Made by a program: the position numbers and the translations under genes. From contig NZ_QYCP01000085.1 of the NCBI RefSeq assembly GCF_025506275.1, positions 1-64,000 of the forward strand: DNA of 64,000 bases, given 5' to 3'. The DNA comes from Brevibacterium permense (GTDB lineage: Bacteria > Actinomycetota > Actinomycetes > Actinomycetales > Brevibacteriaceae). Below are positions 25,057 through 33,414 of this stretch, piece by piece (position 1 is the first letter of the stretch; each line of letters opens with the position of its first letter). Below the pieces are notes generated by a model. It had not been told where the DNA came from. It saw only the letters and a program-made list of their open reading frames with translations, and searched no databases.

Positions 25057-26448
25057 TCACATCCTCTTCGGCGGAGATTCGAGCAGCTGCAGTATCGGTT
25101 TGAGCGCGGTGCGGATGCTGATGAGGCGGAACGCCTGGTCGCGGGCGCAGGCGAAGAGTCGGGACCGGCCGAACATCAGTCGCGCCAGAGACCGCGAGTT
25201 GTCATGAGCGGCCTCGACTCGCGGCCGCTGGCGAGCCTCAAAGCGTTCGAGCGCTGCGACCAGTGATGAAGTTGCGGCTGGATCGCCAGCACTTGAGGGT
25301 CCGACTGGACCACCCCCGCTTGAGACTGCACCTGGCCCAGTCGTCAGGGCGGACAGCTCGTCGGCGAGCACACTGGCCGATTCCATCGCCATTCCGGCGC
25401 CGATTCCGGCGGTGGGAAGGAACCCGGCGGCGGCATCGCCGAGCAGAACCGCGCGACCATGACTCCAGCGAAGCGCCCGCGAATCTCTCAACGGCCAGAA
25501 GAACGGCGCTTCGGCCTCTTCGACCGCGGTGAGACAGGCGTCGATCCTGGGAGTCAGCACCGCAAGGCGGCTGCGGACCTCGGCGGCGAATCGCCGGGGG
25601 CCGAGCGGCTGCCGGGCGTCGGGACAGCCGAGAAAGACGCCGATGGCGCCCCTGACCGGATACATGCCGAGGAAGAACCCGTCGCCCCAGATCTCATCTC
25701 CGGCACCCTCATCGTCATCCGCTTCGGCCCAGCAGACCCAGCCGCCCCAGGCCGTGTCCACTGCCGACACCGGCGAGGTCGTGCCGGAGTCGGTTGCGGA
25801 GGAGTCGGTTGCGGAGGAGTCGGTTGCGGAGGAGTCGGCCGTGGCGGAGCCGGTCACGGCGAGTACTCCGGTCACGAGCCGGCGGGTGCGAGAATTCATT
25901 CCGTCGGCGATGACGACGGCATCGAATTCGAACTCTGCCTCAGTGCCGCCGGCCTGTTCCCGTCCGCTGCTGCCGTCCCTGGCCAGAGTGACTGCGGCAC
26001 CGTTCAGCCTGGCCACAGTCGTACCGAAGGCGATCGAACAGTCGCGGCCGGTGAGCACGTCGAGCAGTGCTGAGCGGGAGATTCCGCGATAGTCGCCGTA
26101 GTCGGCCAGCAGATCACCGAGGTAGTCCTGTCTGAGGACTCTGCCGGTGCGCGCATGGGCGATGTATCGATCGATGCCGACGCTGGCTTCGAGGTAAGCC
26201 TGTCGGCACCCGAGTTCGTCGATGATGGGATCGACCATGGGCATGAGGGCGAGCATGTATCCAGCACTGTTGTCACCGATCATCCGGCCGGAATCGGCTG
26301 AGCGGTCGATGAGGACCGGATGTACCCCGCGGCCCCGAAGGATCTGAGCGAGGGTGATTCCGGCGATCCCCGCGCCGACGATGAGGATGCGCGGTTCTTC
26401 CGGGCTCACGTCCTTCAGCTGATCGTCGACCGTGGCTGCCGTGATCAC
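25057..26448 (-). CDS. FAD-dependent monooxygenase (PHBH/UbiH type)
   Basis: A 463-residue class A flavoprotein. The FAD motif GAGIAG is at 25-30; a later AVLLGDAAAGFLPTAGIGAGMAMESA is the GD motif that binds FAD ribityl phosphate. VVIADGMNSRTRR fits the DG motif. Two Ser/Ala/Thr-rich insertions interrupt the fold, one encoded by a 15-bp tandem repeat. The GTG start has AGGAG 7 nt upstream. It is divergent from a TetR gene, with two operator-like palindromes between them, so repression relieved by its substrate is likely. Confidence 0.9.
   Translation of the reverse strand: MITAATVDDQLKDVSPEEPRILIVGAGIAGITLAQILRGRGVHPVLIDRSADSGRMIGDNSAGYMLALMPMVDPIIDELGCRQAYLEASVGIDRYIAHARTGRVLRQDYLGDLLADYGDYRGISRSALLDVLTGRDCSIAFGTTVARLNGAAVTLARDGSSGREQAGGTEAEFEFDAVVIADGMNSRTRRLVTGVLAVTGSATADSSATDSSATDSSATDSGTTSPVSAVDTAWGGWVCWAEADDDEGAGDEIWGDGFFLGMYPVRGAIGVFLGCPDARQPLGPRRFAAEVRSRLAVLTPRIDACLTAVEEAEAPFFWPLRDSRALRWSHGRAVLLGDAAAGFLPTAGIGAGMAMESASVLADELSALTTGPGAVSSGGGPVGPSSAGDPAATSSLVAALERFEARQRPRVEAAHDNSRSLARLMFGRSRLFACARDQAFRLISIRTALKPILQLLESPPKRM
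25786..25830. repeat. Three perfect 15-bp tandem repeats
   Basis: The unit GGAGTCGGTTGCGGA occurs three times (25786-25800, 25801-25815, 25816-25830), with a degenerate fourth copy from 25831. It encodes the ATDSS repeats in the monooxygenase. The unit length is a multiple of three, so copy-number change keeps the frame. Confidence 0.92.
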
Positions 26449-26493
26449 GTGCAGACTCCTTCGTCGTGCCGAGGCGCTTGGAATACCCCGATG

Positions 26494-26509
26494 TGGACTG
26501 GCTGGTCCA
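26494..26509. promoter_or_regulatory. Candidate TetR operator 1
   Basis: TGGACTGGCTGGTCCA is an interrupted palindrome (TGGAC-N6-GTCCA) in the gap between the divergent monooxygenase and TetR genes. A second copy starts 33 bp downstream. Confidence 0.65.
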
Positions 26510-26526
26510 CAAACGTTATCACCACA

Positions 26527-26542
26527 TGGACCGCCTGGTCCA
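26527..26542. promoter_or_regulatory. Candidate TetR operator 2
   Basis: TGGACCGCCTGGTCCA shares the ends TGGAC and CTGGTCCA with operator 1, 33 bp away (about three helical turns). It covers the -35 region expected for the TetR promoter (-10 TACACT at 26562-26567). Confidence 0.65.
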
Positions 26543-26573
26543 GAGATGCGTCGGTCATTGCTACACTGACGTC

Positions 26574-27182
26574 GTGTCCGAGACTGCCTTGGCGCGTATG
26601 CGCCCCGATAAGCGCGCCGCGCTCATCGATGCCGCCGCTCGAGAATTCGCTTCGCGAACGTTCGAAGAGGCGTCACTCAATCGCATCATCTCCACCTGCG
26701 GGATGAGCAAGAGCTCGCTCTATCATGTCGTCGATTCGAAGAACGATCTTCTCGCCCTCGTCGTCGCCGATCTCGCTGCGGCCGCTCGCCGGTTCTGGAC
26801 CCCGCCCGCTCCGGGCACGTTCACAGCCGGGTTCTGGGACCATGCGCGCTCGGTCTGGGACGACATCGCGCGAACATGGCCGGACAGCCCAGAGCTCACG
26901 CTCCTGTGGCACATCGTCTATGCGAACTCTGACAGTCCCGCAGTCCGGGCGCTCGCCGAACGAGTCGAGGCATGGGTGCGTGCCGTGCTCATCGCCGGAC
27001 GTGAGTCCGAGGCGATCGACCTCGAATGTCCGCTCGACCTCCAGACCCTGGCGGTGTTCTCACTGCTGCGCACCTTCGACGAAAGGGCGCTGACGCTGAC
27101 GGGCAGCGACACCGCAGACGTCGACCCAGAGGAGATTTCGGCCCATCAATTCAGGCTGCTCGCGCGTCTGCTGAGTGCCTGA
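26574..27182 (+). CDS. TetR family transcriptional regulator
   Basis: A 202-residue TetR repressor. The N-terminal helix-turn-helix covers about residues 14-58 (LIDAAAREFASRTFEEASLNRI and the recognition helix MSKSSLYHVVDSKNDL). The C-terminal ligand domain is helical. I chose the GTG at 26574 and not the frame start at 26466: TACACT at 26562-26567 lies 6 nt upstream, a leaderless arrangement, and the upstream codons contain both operators. It probably represses itself and the divergent monooxygenase gene. Confidence 0.88.
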   Translation: MSETALARMRPDKRAALIDAAAREFASRTFEEASLNRIISTCGMSKSSLYHVVDSKNDLLALVVADLAAAARRFWTPPAPGTFTAGFWDHARSVWDDIARTWPDSPELTLLWHIVYANSDSPAVRALAERVEAWVRAVLIAGRESEAIDLECPLDLQTLAVFSLLRTFDERALTLTGSDTADVDPEEISAHQFRLLARLLSA

Positions 27183-27189
27183 GACGGGC

Positions 27190-28443
27190 TCACCCATAGT
27201 CGGCCGGCAGCCCCCGGTCATAAGCCGGTGCCTGCGGCAGCCCGCGGACGAGGTCGGGGCCCAGGTCGGAGATGCTCCGGGCGCCCATCAGGCCCATGGC
27301 GGTGAGGACCTCCTGTTGGATGAGGGCGATCGCTCTCTCCACGCCCCTCTGGCCGCCGGCCATGAGCCCGTACAGGTATGCCCGGCCGATGAGCACGAAG
27401 TCCGCTCCGGCGCACAGCGCGGCGACCACATCGGTGCCGGACATGATCCCGGAGTCGAAGATCAGCTCCATCTCCGGTCCGACCTCCGCACGGACTTCGG
27501 CCAGCGAGGTCAGCGAGTCCGGCGCCCGATCGAGCTGACGACCGCCGTGGTTGGAGACGACGAGTCCATCGGCTCCGACCGATCGGGCGCGTTGGGCATC
27601 GTCGGCGGTGAGGATGCCCTTGACGAACAGTCGTCCGTTCCACTGTTCGCGGATCCACCGCAGGTCCTCGAGGTCGAGAGTCGGGTCGAACATCGTCGTC
27701 GTCATCTCCGCCAAGGATTGGGAAGTGTTCGACAGCGATGCGTACTTCGGTGGTTCGGTGGTGAGGAAGTTGAACCACCAGCCGGGACGATAGGAGGCAT
27801 CGAGGATGGTTCCCAGCGTCAATCGCGGCGGGATCGTCAGACCGTTGCGGTGATCGCGCAGACGCTGACCGGTGATCGGGGTATCGACGGTGACCAACAG
27901 GGTCTCGTATCCGCTGGCGGCGGCCCGCTGGATCAGGTCGAGGCTGCGCTGCCGGTCCTTCCACAAGTAGAGCTGAAACCACCGGGTGGAGTCCGGTGCC
28001 GCCTGTGCGACGTCTTCGACCGAGGTGGTGCCCATCGTCGACAGCGAGAAAGGGATTCCGGCCTTCGCCGCGGCACGCACTCCGGCGACCTCACCTGCGG
28101 AATGCATCATGCGGGTGTAACCGGTCGGAGCGATACCGAAGGGCAGCCGAGTTCGGGCACCGGCGATCGTCGTCGACGTATCCGGTGCATCGACTCCGTG
28201 GAGGATGCGGGGAAGGAGCTCGACATTGCCGAGAGCCTCACGGTTCTTCGCCAACGTCCGTTCGTCCAGAGCGGCACCGTCGACATAGTCGAATGGAGCG
28301 GTCGGCGTCACCCGCTCGGCGATGCGGCGGAGATCCCAGATGTCTGCGGCCGACTCCAATCTGGCTGCGATCCGATCGAGGCGCGGCAGGTCGAACTGCA
28401 GCAAGGGCGCGAGTTCTCTGAGATCGGGCAGTCGACGTTTCAT
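27190..28443 (-). CDS. FMN-dependent alpha-hydroxy-acid dehydrogenase (LldD-like)
   Basis: A 417-residue TIM-barrel flavoenzyme of the L-lactate dehydrogenase/glycolate oxidase family. PFDYVDGAA near the N-terminus, PTGYTRMMHSAGE, and the active-site motif SNHGGRQLD (catalytic His, substrate-binding Arg) are all present. It likely oxidises an L-2-hydroxy acid such as lactate and feeds electrons to the respiratory chain or oxygen. Its ATG overlaps the stop of the response-regulator gene (28440-28443), so it is the third gene of a two-component operon. Confidence 0.92.
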   Translation of the reverse strand: MKRRLPDLRELAPLLQFDLPRLDRIAARLESAADIWDLRRIAERVTPTAPFDYVDGAALDERTLAKNREALGNVELLPRILHGVDAPDTSTTIAGARTRLPFGIAPTGYTRMMHSAGEVAGVRAAAKAGIPFSLSTMGTTSVEDVAQAAPDSTRWFQLYLWKDRQRSLDLIQRAAASGYETLLVTVDTPITGQRLRDHRNGLTIPPRLTLGTILDASYRPGWWFNFLTTEPPKYASLSNTSQSLAEMTTTMFDPTLDLEDLRWIREQWNGRLFVKGILTADDAQRARSVGADGLVVSNHGGRQLDRAPDSLTSLAEVRAEVGPEMELIFDSGIMSGTDVVAALCAGADFVLIGRAYLYGLMAGGQRGVERAIALIQQEVLTAMGLMGARSISDLGPDLVRGLPQAPAYDRGLPADYG

Positions 28444-29132
28444 TTCTCTCCTCGTTCGCGGTTGAGATAGGCGAGCACGGCCGCAACGCGACGGCTCGTG
28501 GTCTCTCCTGCCTGGAGGCCGAGCTTATCGAAGATGGAGCTGATCGCTTTTTCGACGGAGCTGACTGAGACGAAGAGCCGTTCGCCGATGCCTCGGTTCG
28601 ACAGCCCCTCCGCCATCGCTTCGAGGACTTCGCTTTCCCGTGAGGTCAGGGTCGACAGCGTATTCCGCCTCTCCGAGGTGGTGAGCAGCTGCCGGACGAC
28701 GTCGGGGTCGATGACCGTTCCACCCTCGGCAATGCGATGGACCGACTCGAGGAACCGGTCGATGTCAGTGACCCTGTTCTTCAGCAGATAGCCGACGCCC
28801 ACGGACTCGGTGCTCAGCAGCTCTGTCGCGTACTCGCGCAGCACGTATTGGCTGAGCACAAGCACTCCGATCTCCGGGAAACGTCGTTTGATCGCCAACG
28901 CCGCCTCGAGCCCCTCGGTGGTATGGGTCGGCGGCATCCGCACGTCCACGATCGCCAGGTTCGGTCGCAGCTCGGCGACCGCCCGCAGCAGATCCCCTCC
29001 GTCACCGACGGACGCGACGACGCTGATCCCTTCGTCTTCGAGCAGACTGCGGACGCCCTCACGCAGCAGCACCGCGTCATCGGCGAGGACGACGCGCATC
29101 TCGTCCTCAGCCTGCACCTCTGTCGTGGTCAC
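28440..29132 (-). CDS. NarL/LuxR-type response regulator
   Basis: A 230-residue response regulator. The receiver domain has the acidic pocket (ADD at 17-19) and phospho-acceptor D63 in IVDVRMPP. The C-terminal LuxR-type helix-turn-helix is LTSRESEVLEAMAEGLSNRGIGERLFVS. Start and stop overlap its neighbours by 4 nt each, so kinase, regulator and dehydrogenase are coupled in translation. The cognate kinase is the product of 29129-30325. Confidence 0.95.
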   Translation of the reverse strand: MTTTEVQAEDEMRVVLADDAVLLREGVRSLLEDEGISVVASVGDGGDLLRAVAELRPNLAIVDVRMPPTHTTEGLEAALAIKRRFPEIGVLVLSQYVLREYATELLSTESVGVGYLLKNRVTDIDRFLESVHRIAEGGTVIDPDVVRQLLTTSERRNTLSTLTSRESEVLEAMAEGLSNRGIGERLFVSVSSVEKAISSIFDKLGLQAGETTSRRVAAVLAYLNRERGEK

Positions 29133-30325
29133 TTCTGCCTCTTCTCCTTCTTCATACTGCCGAACTGTGTTCCGGTTCCTAGTGGGATCCGGGCGCTCAC
29201 TGTGGTGCCTGCACCGTCAACGGAGTCAACATCGATACTGCCGTCGAGTGCCCCCACCCGCCGCGCGAGCCCCTGGAGTCCTCCCCCACCGGGATCGGCT
29301 CCGCCGACGCCGTCATCGGAGATCGTCACGGTCAGTGCCGTCCGGGACTCGGCGACGATGCCCACCGTGATCGCGTCCGCCTCGGCGTGCTTGACGACGT
29401 TGGTCACGGCCTCACGGACGACGAAATAGGCGGCGGATTCGACGGCAGGCGGAAATCTGCGGTCCGGAACGGTCTCCAAGGTCAGCGGTACGGGACTGCG
29501 ATCGGCGATCCTCTCGAGTACGGGCCGAAGCCCATGCTCATCCAGAGCCGTGGGATAGACCCGCCACGCGACTTCCCGCATCTCGTCGATGAGATCCTGT
29601 GATTGGACCAGCGCATCATCGAGCAGGGCCTCGGCCTTCGCGGGGTCAGAGGCACGCCTGGCCCGGGCGATGAGCACGGACAGGGAGACGACGTTCTGCT
29701 GCACGCCATCGTGCAGGTCACGTTCGATCCGACGTCGTTCCTCGTCGATGGCGAGAACGACTCCGCTGCGGGTGGTCAGCAGCTCACTGATGCGGGTGTA
29801 GACGGCGAAGGGACGCTCCACCTCGACGAAATGGGCATCGATGCGGCCGTGCGCCCAGCTTGCGGCCTCGGCCAGGGCGACAGCCCCGATGAGGTTCGCC
29901 GCCCCGTAGAGGACACCGACGAAGAGCGTGGGTTGGGAGATCGACCACATGTCGAATCCGATGTTGACGGCGCCTCCGAGGAAGAAGCCTTGGACGATCG
30001 AGCCGAGTGTCACGACGAAGAATCCGCCGAGGAGGTTCGCGGTGGGGATGATGGCGATTCCTGCGACGAGGCCGTTGCCGAGCAGGAACCGACGGTCCGT
30101 CGGTGCCATGGCGAGGACGAGCCCGAAGCCGCGAGAATGTCGGGCGAGCTCCCAGCCTCGCACCTTCGCGGCCACCCGCGACGAGGGTGGGGGTACGGAA
30201 GCGAGGAGGAGCGGCAGACACAGCAGACCGCCCCACACCACGGCCAGGACGGACCGCACCCACCGCGCGGCGAACATCCGTGCTTCGAGAGGAAGGCGGG
30301 TGGACAGCGCGCTCGGCCAGGGCAT
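29129..30325 (-). CDS. Sensor histidine kinase (HisKA_3/NarX-type)
   Basis: A 398-residue membrane kinase. The N-terminal half has about four hydrophobic segments (roughly 25-43, 64-72, 81-120 and 133-152) without a large extracellular domain, so it may sense a membrane or intracellular cue. H205 in IERDLHDGVQQN is the phosphorylation site; REAVTNVVKHA (N309) and the DDGVGG loop form the ATPase domain. TACGAT at 30332-30337 is 6 nt before the ATG: a leaderless first gene of the operon. Confidence 0.93.
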   Translation of the reverse strand: MPWPSALSTRLPLEARMFAARWVRSVLAVVWGGLLCLPLLLASVPPPSSRVAAKVRGWELARHSRGFGLVLAMAPTDRRFLLGNGLVAGIAIIPTANLLGGFFVVTLGSIVQGFFLGGAVNIGFDMWSISQPTLFVGVLYGAANLIGAVALAEAASWAHGRIDAHFVEVERPFAVYTRISELLTTRSGVVLAIDEERRRIERDLHDGVQQNVVSLSVLIARARRASDPAKAEALLDDALVQSQDLIDEMREVAWRVYPTALDEHGLRPVLERIADRSPVPLTLETVPDRRFPPAVESAAYFVVREAVTNVVKHAEADAITVGIVAESRTALTVTISDDGVGGADPGGGGLQGLARRVGALDGSIDVDSVDGAGTTVSARIPLGTGTQFGSMKKEKRQK

Positions 30326-30472
30326 GAATCGATCGTAGCAATGCCGATCGCCGACTCACAGGGGTTCGTCCGCAGACTCGGATTCCGGTTTTCCGCAATG
30401 GCTCCCGACGGTCGACCGCCCCGACTGTGAGTCCGACCGCGTACCGCCCCTGCCGACCGGTGCCTAGCGTGG

Positions 30473-31711
30473 ATGAGTATGGATCTCGCACTCGAGCTGC
30501 TCACCGCCACACTCACCTCTCCGTGGGTGTACCTGCTCATCGCCGTGGCCGCGGCTCTGGACTCGCTGGTTCCGATCGTGCCGTCGGAGACCCTGCTCAT
30601 CACAGCCGCGACCTTCGCCGCGACGGGGCAGCCTCACCCGGCGGGCCTCGTCCTCGCCGCGGCAGGCGGGGCCCTCCTCGGCGATCTGGCGGCTCACCTC
30701 GTCGGCCGCTTCGCCAGCTCCGGAATGGGTCGGTTGAGGCGGTGGACTCGAATTGCGGAGCTCCTCGACTCCGCCCGCACGGGCTTCTCTCGCCGAGGCG
30801 GGAGTGTGCTCATCGCCGGTCGGTTCGTTCCCGGGGGCCGCAGCCTGGCGACGATCGGCTCCGGCCTGCTCGGGATTCCGCTCCGAATGTTCCTGCTCTG
30901 GGATGGGATCGGAAGTCTGGCCTGGGCACTCTATTCGACGGTGATCGGACTCATCGGGGGCACGATATTCGAGGACCGGCCGCTGCTCGGAGTCGCCGTC
31001 GGCATCGGCATCGCCCTGGCCGTCACCGGCAGCGCCGAACTCGTGCGCCGGCTGCTGCGGGGGCGACCGCGCCGACTCACACGCAGCAGCCGGCGATTCG
31101 ACGATCTCCGCGGCCGAAATGTCATGATGGAGGAGATGTCACAAACACATGTGTGGTACGTCAGCTACGGATCGAACATGGCTCGCGATCGGCTCGCCTG
31201 CTACCTGCAGGGCGGGCGCCCGCCCGGTGCGAAGGTGACCTATCCGGGCGCCAGAGACAGCACGCTTCCCCGGGCCGAGGCCGGGATCGAACTGCCCGGG
31301 ACGATCTACTTCGCCGGCGAATCGAAGGTCTGGGGCGGAGGCATGGCCTTCTACGATCATTCCGTATCCGGTCCGACGCCGGCCAAGGCCTACCTCATCA
31401 CGGCCGAACAGTTCGCCGATGTAGCGGCCCAGGAGATGCACCGTTCACCGGAGCCCGACAGTCCGCTGGAACGGCTCGTCTTCGATCTGCCGGTCGGCAG
31501 CTCCCATTCGGTGGGTCCGGGCGGATACGAGACGCTGCTCATCCTCGATGACGCCGACGGCGTCCCCATGGTCACATTCACCGCAGCCCACGGTTCGGCC
31601 GACACCGAACACACTCAGCCGCAGGAGCCGTACCTGGCGATGCTGCGCACGGGCATTGCCGAAGTCAGAGCCGCTTCTGAGCTTCCCCTGCCCGCAGCTG
31701 CACAAGTGTGA
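30473..31711 (+). CDS. DedA (VTT) membrane domain fused to a gamma-glutamylcyclotransferase-like domain
   Basis: A 412-residue two-domain protein in one open frame. Residues 1-200 are a DedA/SNARE-associated membrane domain with PIVPSETLL near 34-42 and the family motif RFVPGGRS at 117-124; DedA proteins such as UptA flip undecaprenyl phosphate. After a basic linker, residues about 226-412 begin VWYVSYGSNMARDRL, the YGSNM signature of the gamma-glutamylcyclotransferase fold. No stop separates the parts. The ATG at 30479 is an alternative start (TAGCGT at 30465-30470 lies 8 nt before it). The 3' end overlaps the convergent panE-like gene by 47 nt. Confidence 0.82.
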   Translation: MSMDLALELLTATLTSPWVYLLIAVAAALDSLVPIVPSETLLITAATFAATGQPHPAGLVLAAAGGALLGDLAAHLVGRFASSGMGRLRRWTRIAELLDSARTGFSRRGGSVLIAGRFVPGGRSLATIGSGLLGIPLRMFLLWDGIGSLAWALYSTVIGLIGGTIFEDRPLLGVAVGIGIALAVTGSAELVRRLLRGRPRRLTRSSRRFDDLRGRNVMMEEMSQTHVWYVSYGSNMARDRLACYLQGGRPPGAKVTYPGARDSTLPRAEAGIELPGTIYFAGESKVWGGGMAFYDHSVSGPTPAKAYLITAEQFADVAAQEMHRSPEPDSPLERLVFDLPVGSSHSVGPGGYETLLILDDADGVPMVTFTAAHGSADTEHTQPQEPYLAMLRTGIAEVRAASELPLPAAAQV

Positions 31712-32630
31712 GGTCGAGCAGCGGAGTCGCCACTCCCAATTCCTCTGCCTTGATCGACAGGTCGCCGAGGATGTGCTCCGTTTCGCTCGGCAGCCCTGCC
31801 GTCACATCGCGGTAGAGGGATGAGGTGAAGGCGGAACCGTCCTCGGTGAGCATCTTCAGCGTAATGGCTCGGGATGCTTCTGAAACCGGGTGTCCTGCAG
31901 CTGCCGCCACGGCTTCGACCTCATCGACGATGGCATGCACATGCGGCCGGCCACCGGCTGCCATGATCGCGCCGACCGGAGCGCGGAACAGGCACGTGAC
32001 GACTCCGGCCGCAGCGATGAACGACCACTTCTCCCACAGCCCGTCGATGATCCCGACGACGCTCTGGAGTTTGAACCCGGGCACATCGAGGGCCTCGACG
32101 ATTCGCGCGGGCGCTTCTGCACCGTGGAGATCGCCGATGGTCATCACGGCCATGTCGGTGAGCTGAACGACGGCTCCGTCTCTCATCGTTCCGACGATTT
32201 TGACGAACCCACCGAGAACCTGACCGGGGTATCTGTTCTGCAGCTTCTCGATCTGAGCCATGCCGTTGAGGAACGGGATGATCGTCGTCTGCTCTCCCAC
32301 AGCCGGCCCGATGTCGTCGATGACCGAGTCGAGGCCGTTCGCTTTGACCGCGATGATGACGATGTCGAAGGTCTGTGGTGCAGATCGGAGCTCCTCGGCG
32401 GTGATGACATCGACCCGATTCGTCCTATCAGCACCGGGCGCGGTGAAGCGCAGTCCTTCCTCACGGACCGTCGCGGCCCGAGCCTGCCGGAGAAGGAACG
32501 TGACATCGCGTCCGGCCTCCTGCAGGTAGGTCCCGAACGCTCCGCCGGTGGCGCCTGCCCCGGCGATGAGAATCGACGAGTCTGCGCCCGCACCGGTTTC
32601 CGCGGTTGCGCTGTCAGCTGCGTGGGTCAT
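31665..32630 (-). CDS. 2-dehydropantoate 2-reductase (ApbA/PanE family)
   Basis: A 321-residue ketopantoate reductase-type protein. The NADP-binding motif GAGATGG is at 24-30, KANGL marks the substrate-proximal lysine, and the C-terminal helical domain has [23 protein letters not shown]. The canonical reaction makes pantoate for coenzyme A, but paralogues act on other 2-oxo acids. The start at 32628-32630 has GGAGG 8 nt upstream and overlaps the thiE stop by ATGA. Its cotranscription with thiE recalls the old apbA link to thiamine synthesis. Confidence 0.85.
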   Translation of the reverse strand: MTHAADSATAETGAGADSSILIAGAGATGGAFGTYLQEAGRDVTFLLRQARAATVREEGLRFTAPGADRTNRVDVITAEELRSAPQTFDIVIIAVKANGLDSVIDDIGPAVGEQTTIIPFLNGMAQIEKLQNRYPGQVLGGFVKIVGTMRDGAVVQLTDMAVMTIGDLHGAEAPARIVEALDVPGFKLQSVVGIIDGLWEKWSFIAAAGVVTCLFRAPVGAIMAAGGRPHVHAIVDEVEAVAAAAGHPVSEASRAITLKMLTEDGSAFTSSLYRDVTAGLPSETEHILGDLSIKAEELGVATPLLDLTLVQLRAGEAQKRL

Positions 32631-33310
32631 CGCAATTCCTCCTTGAGCTCCCGTGCGGCCGCAGCGGGATCCTCTGCCGAGGTTATCGCACGCACGACGA
32701 CAGCTCGCTTCGCGCCCGCCTCCCGGATCGCGTCCAACCTCTGGCCCGGCGATATTCCGCCGATCGCGAACCACGGTTTGGCCGTGCCTGCTGCGACGGC
32801 GGTCAGCAGCGCCGTCCCCACAGCGGCGCGGCCGGGCTTCGTCGGGGTCTCCCAGACCGGCCCCACACAGTAATAGTCGGTCTCCGGATCCGCCTCGGCG
32901 GCGAGCGCCTGATCGAGGGAGTGGGTGGAGCGGCCGAGGATCACATCCGGGCCGAGCACAGCCCTGGCATGAGAGCTGATGAGATCTCCCTGACCGACGT
33001 GGAAGACATCGGCGTCGGTGAGCAGCGCGACGTCAGCACGGTCATTGACGGAGAAGAGCTTGCCGTGTCGGGCGGCGGCCTCCTTGACGACCTCCAATGC
33101 GGCGATCTCGGCCCGCGCCTCGATGCTCTTGTCCCTCAGCTGGATGATGTCGACTCCCCCACGGTAGGCGGCGTCGAGGAACTCGGCGAGGTCTCCCTGA
33201 GCGGTCCTGGCATCGGTGCACAGGTAGAGCCTCGCCTCTGCCAGTCGGGCCTCTCTCCAGGCTCTCTTCGTCTGCCGGGCTGCGGTGCGCGGTGGCATCT
33301 GTGTGGTCAT
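32627..33310 (-). CDS. thiE: Thiamine-phosphate synthase (ThiE)
   Basis: A 227-residue TIM-barrel enzyme that joins HMP pyrophosphate and thiazole phosphate to thiamine phosphate. [32 protein letters not shown] and [16 protein letters not shown] are family motifs; AIGGIS closes the phosphate site. The ATG at 33308-33310 was chosen because TACTCT (33317-33322, - strand) lies 6 nt upstream: a leaderless start. It therefore lies outside the TPP riboswitch that controls the divergent thi operon. Confidence 0.93.
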   Translation of the reverse strand: MTTQMPPRTAARQTKRAWREARLAEARLYLCTDARTAQGDLAEFLDAAYRGGVDIIQLRDKSIEARAEIAALEVVKEAAARHGKLFSVNDRADVALLTDADVFHVGQGDLISSHARAVLGPDVILGRSTHSLDQALAAEADPETDYYCVGPVWETPTKPGRAAVGTALLTAVAAGTAKPWFAIGGISPGQRLDAIREAGAKRAVVVRAITSAEDPAAAARELKEELR

Positions 33311-33315
33311 GGTCA

Positions 33316-33322
33316 TAGAGTA
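33316..33322. promoter_or_regulatory. Overlapping divergent -10 elements of thiE and thiO
   Basis: TAGAGT (33316-33321) reads as a -10 for the + strand riboswitch transcript; TACTCT (33317-33322) reads as a -10 for thiE on the - strand. They share five base pairs, so RNA polymerase can occupy only one direction at a time. Confidence 0.55.
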
Positions 33323-33325
33323 GAG

Positions 33326-33411
33326 GAGTTCGCGGGAGCCTCCCAACGAGGCTGAGAGGGCGTAGGAGCCGACCGCCAAACCTGATGCGGATCATGCCGC
33401 CGGAGGGAGAA
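33326..33411 (+). ncRNA. TPP riboswitch (THI element)
   Basis: The conserved parts are in order: P3 stem AGCCTC/GAGGCT (33337-33342 and 33348-33353), the pyrimidine-binding CTGAGA (33352-33357), ACCTGAT (33380-33386), the P4 stem GCGG/CCGC around ATCATG (33387-33400) and the terminal GGAGGGA. That last element is also the ribosome binding site of thiO, whose GTG is at 33415, so bound TPP should block translation. Confidence 0.95.
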
Positions 33412-33414
33412 GCT

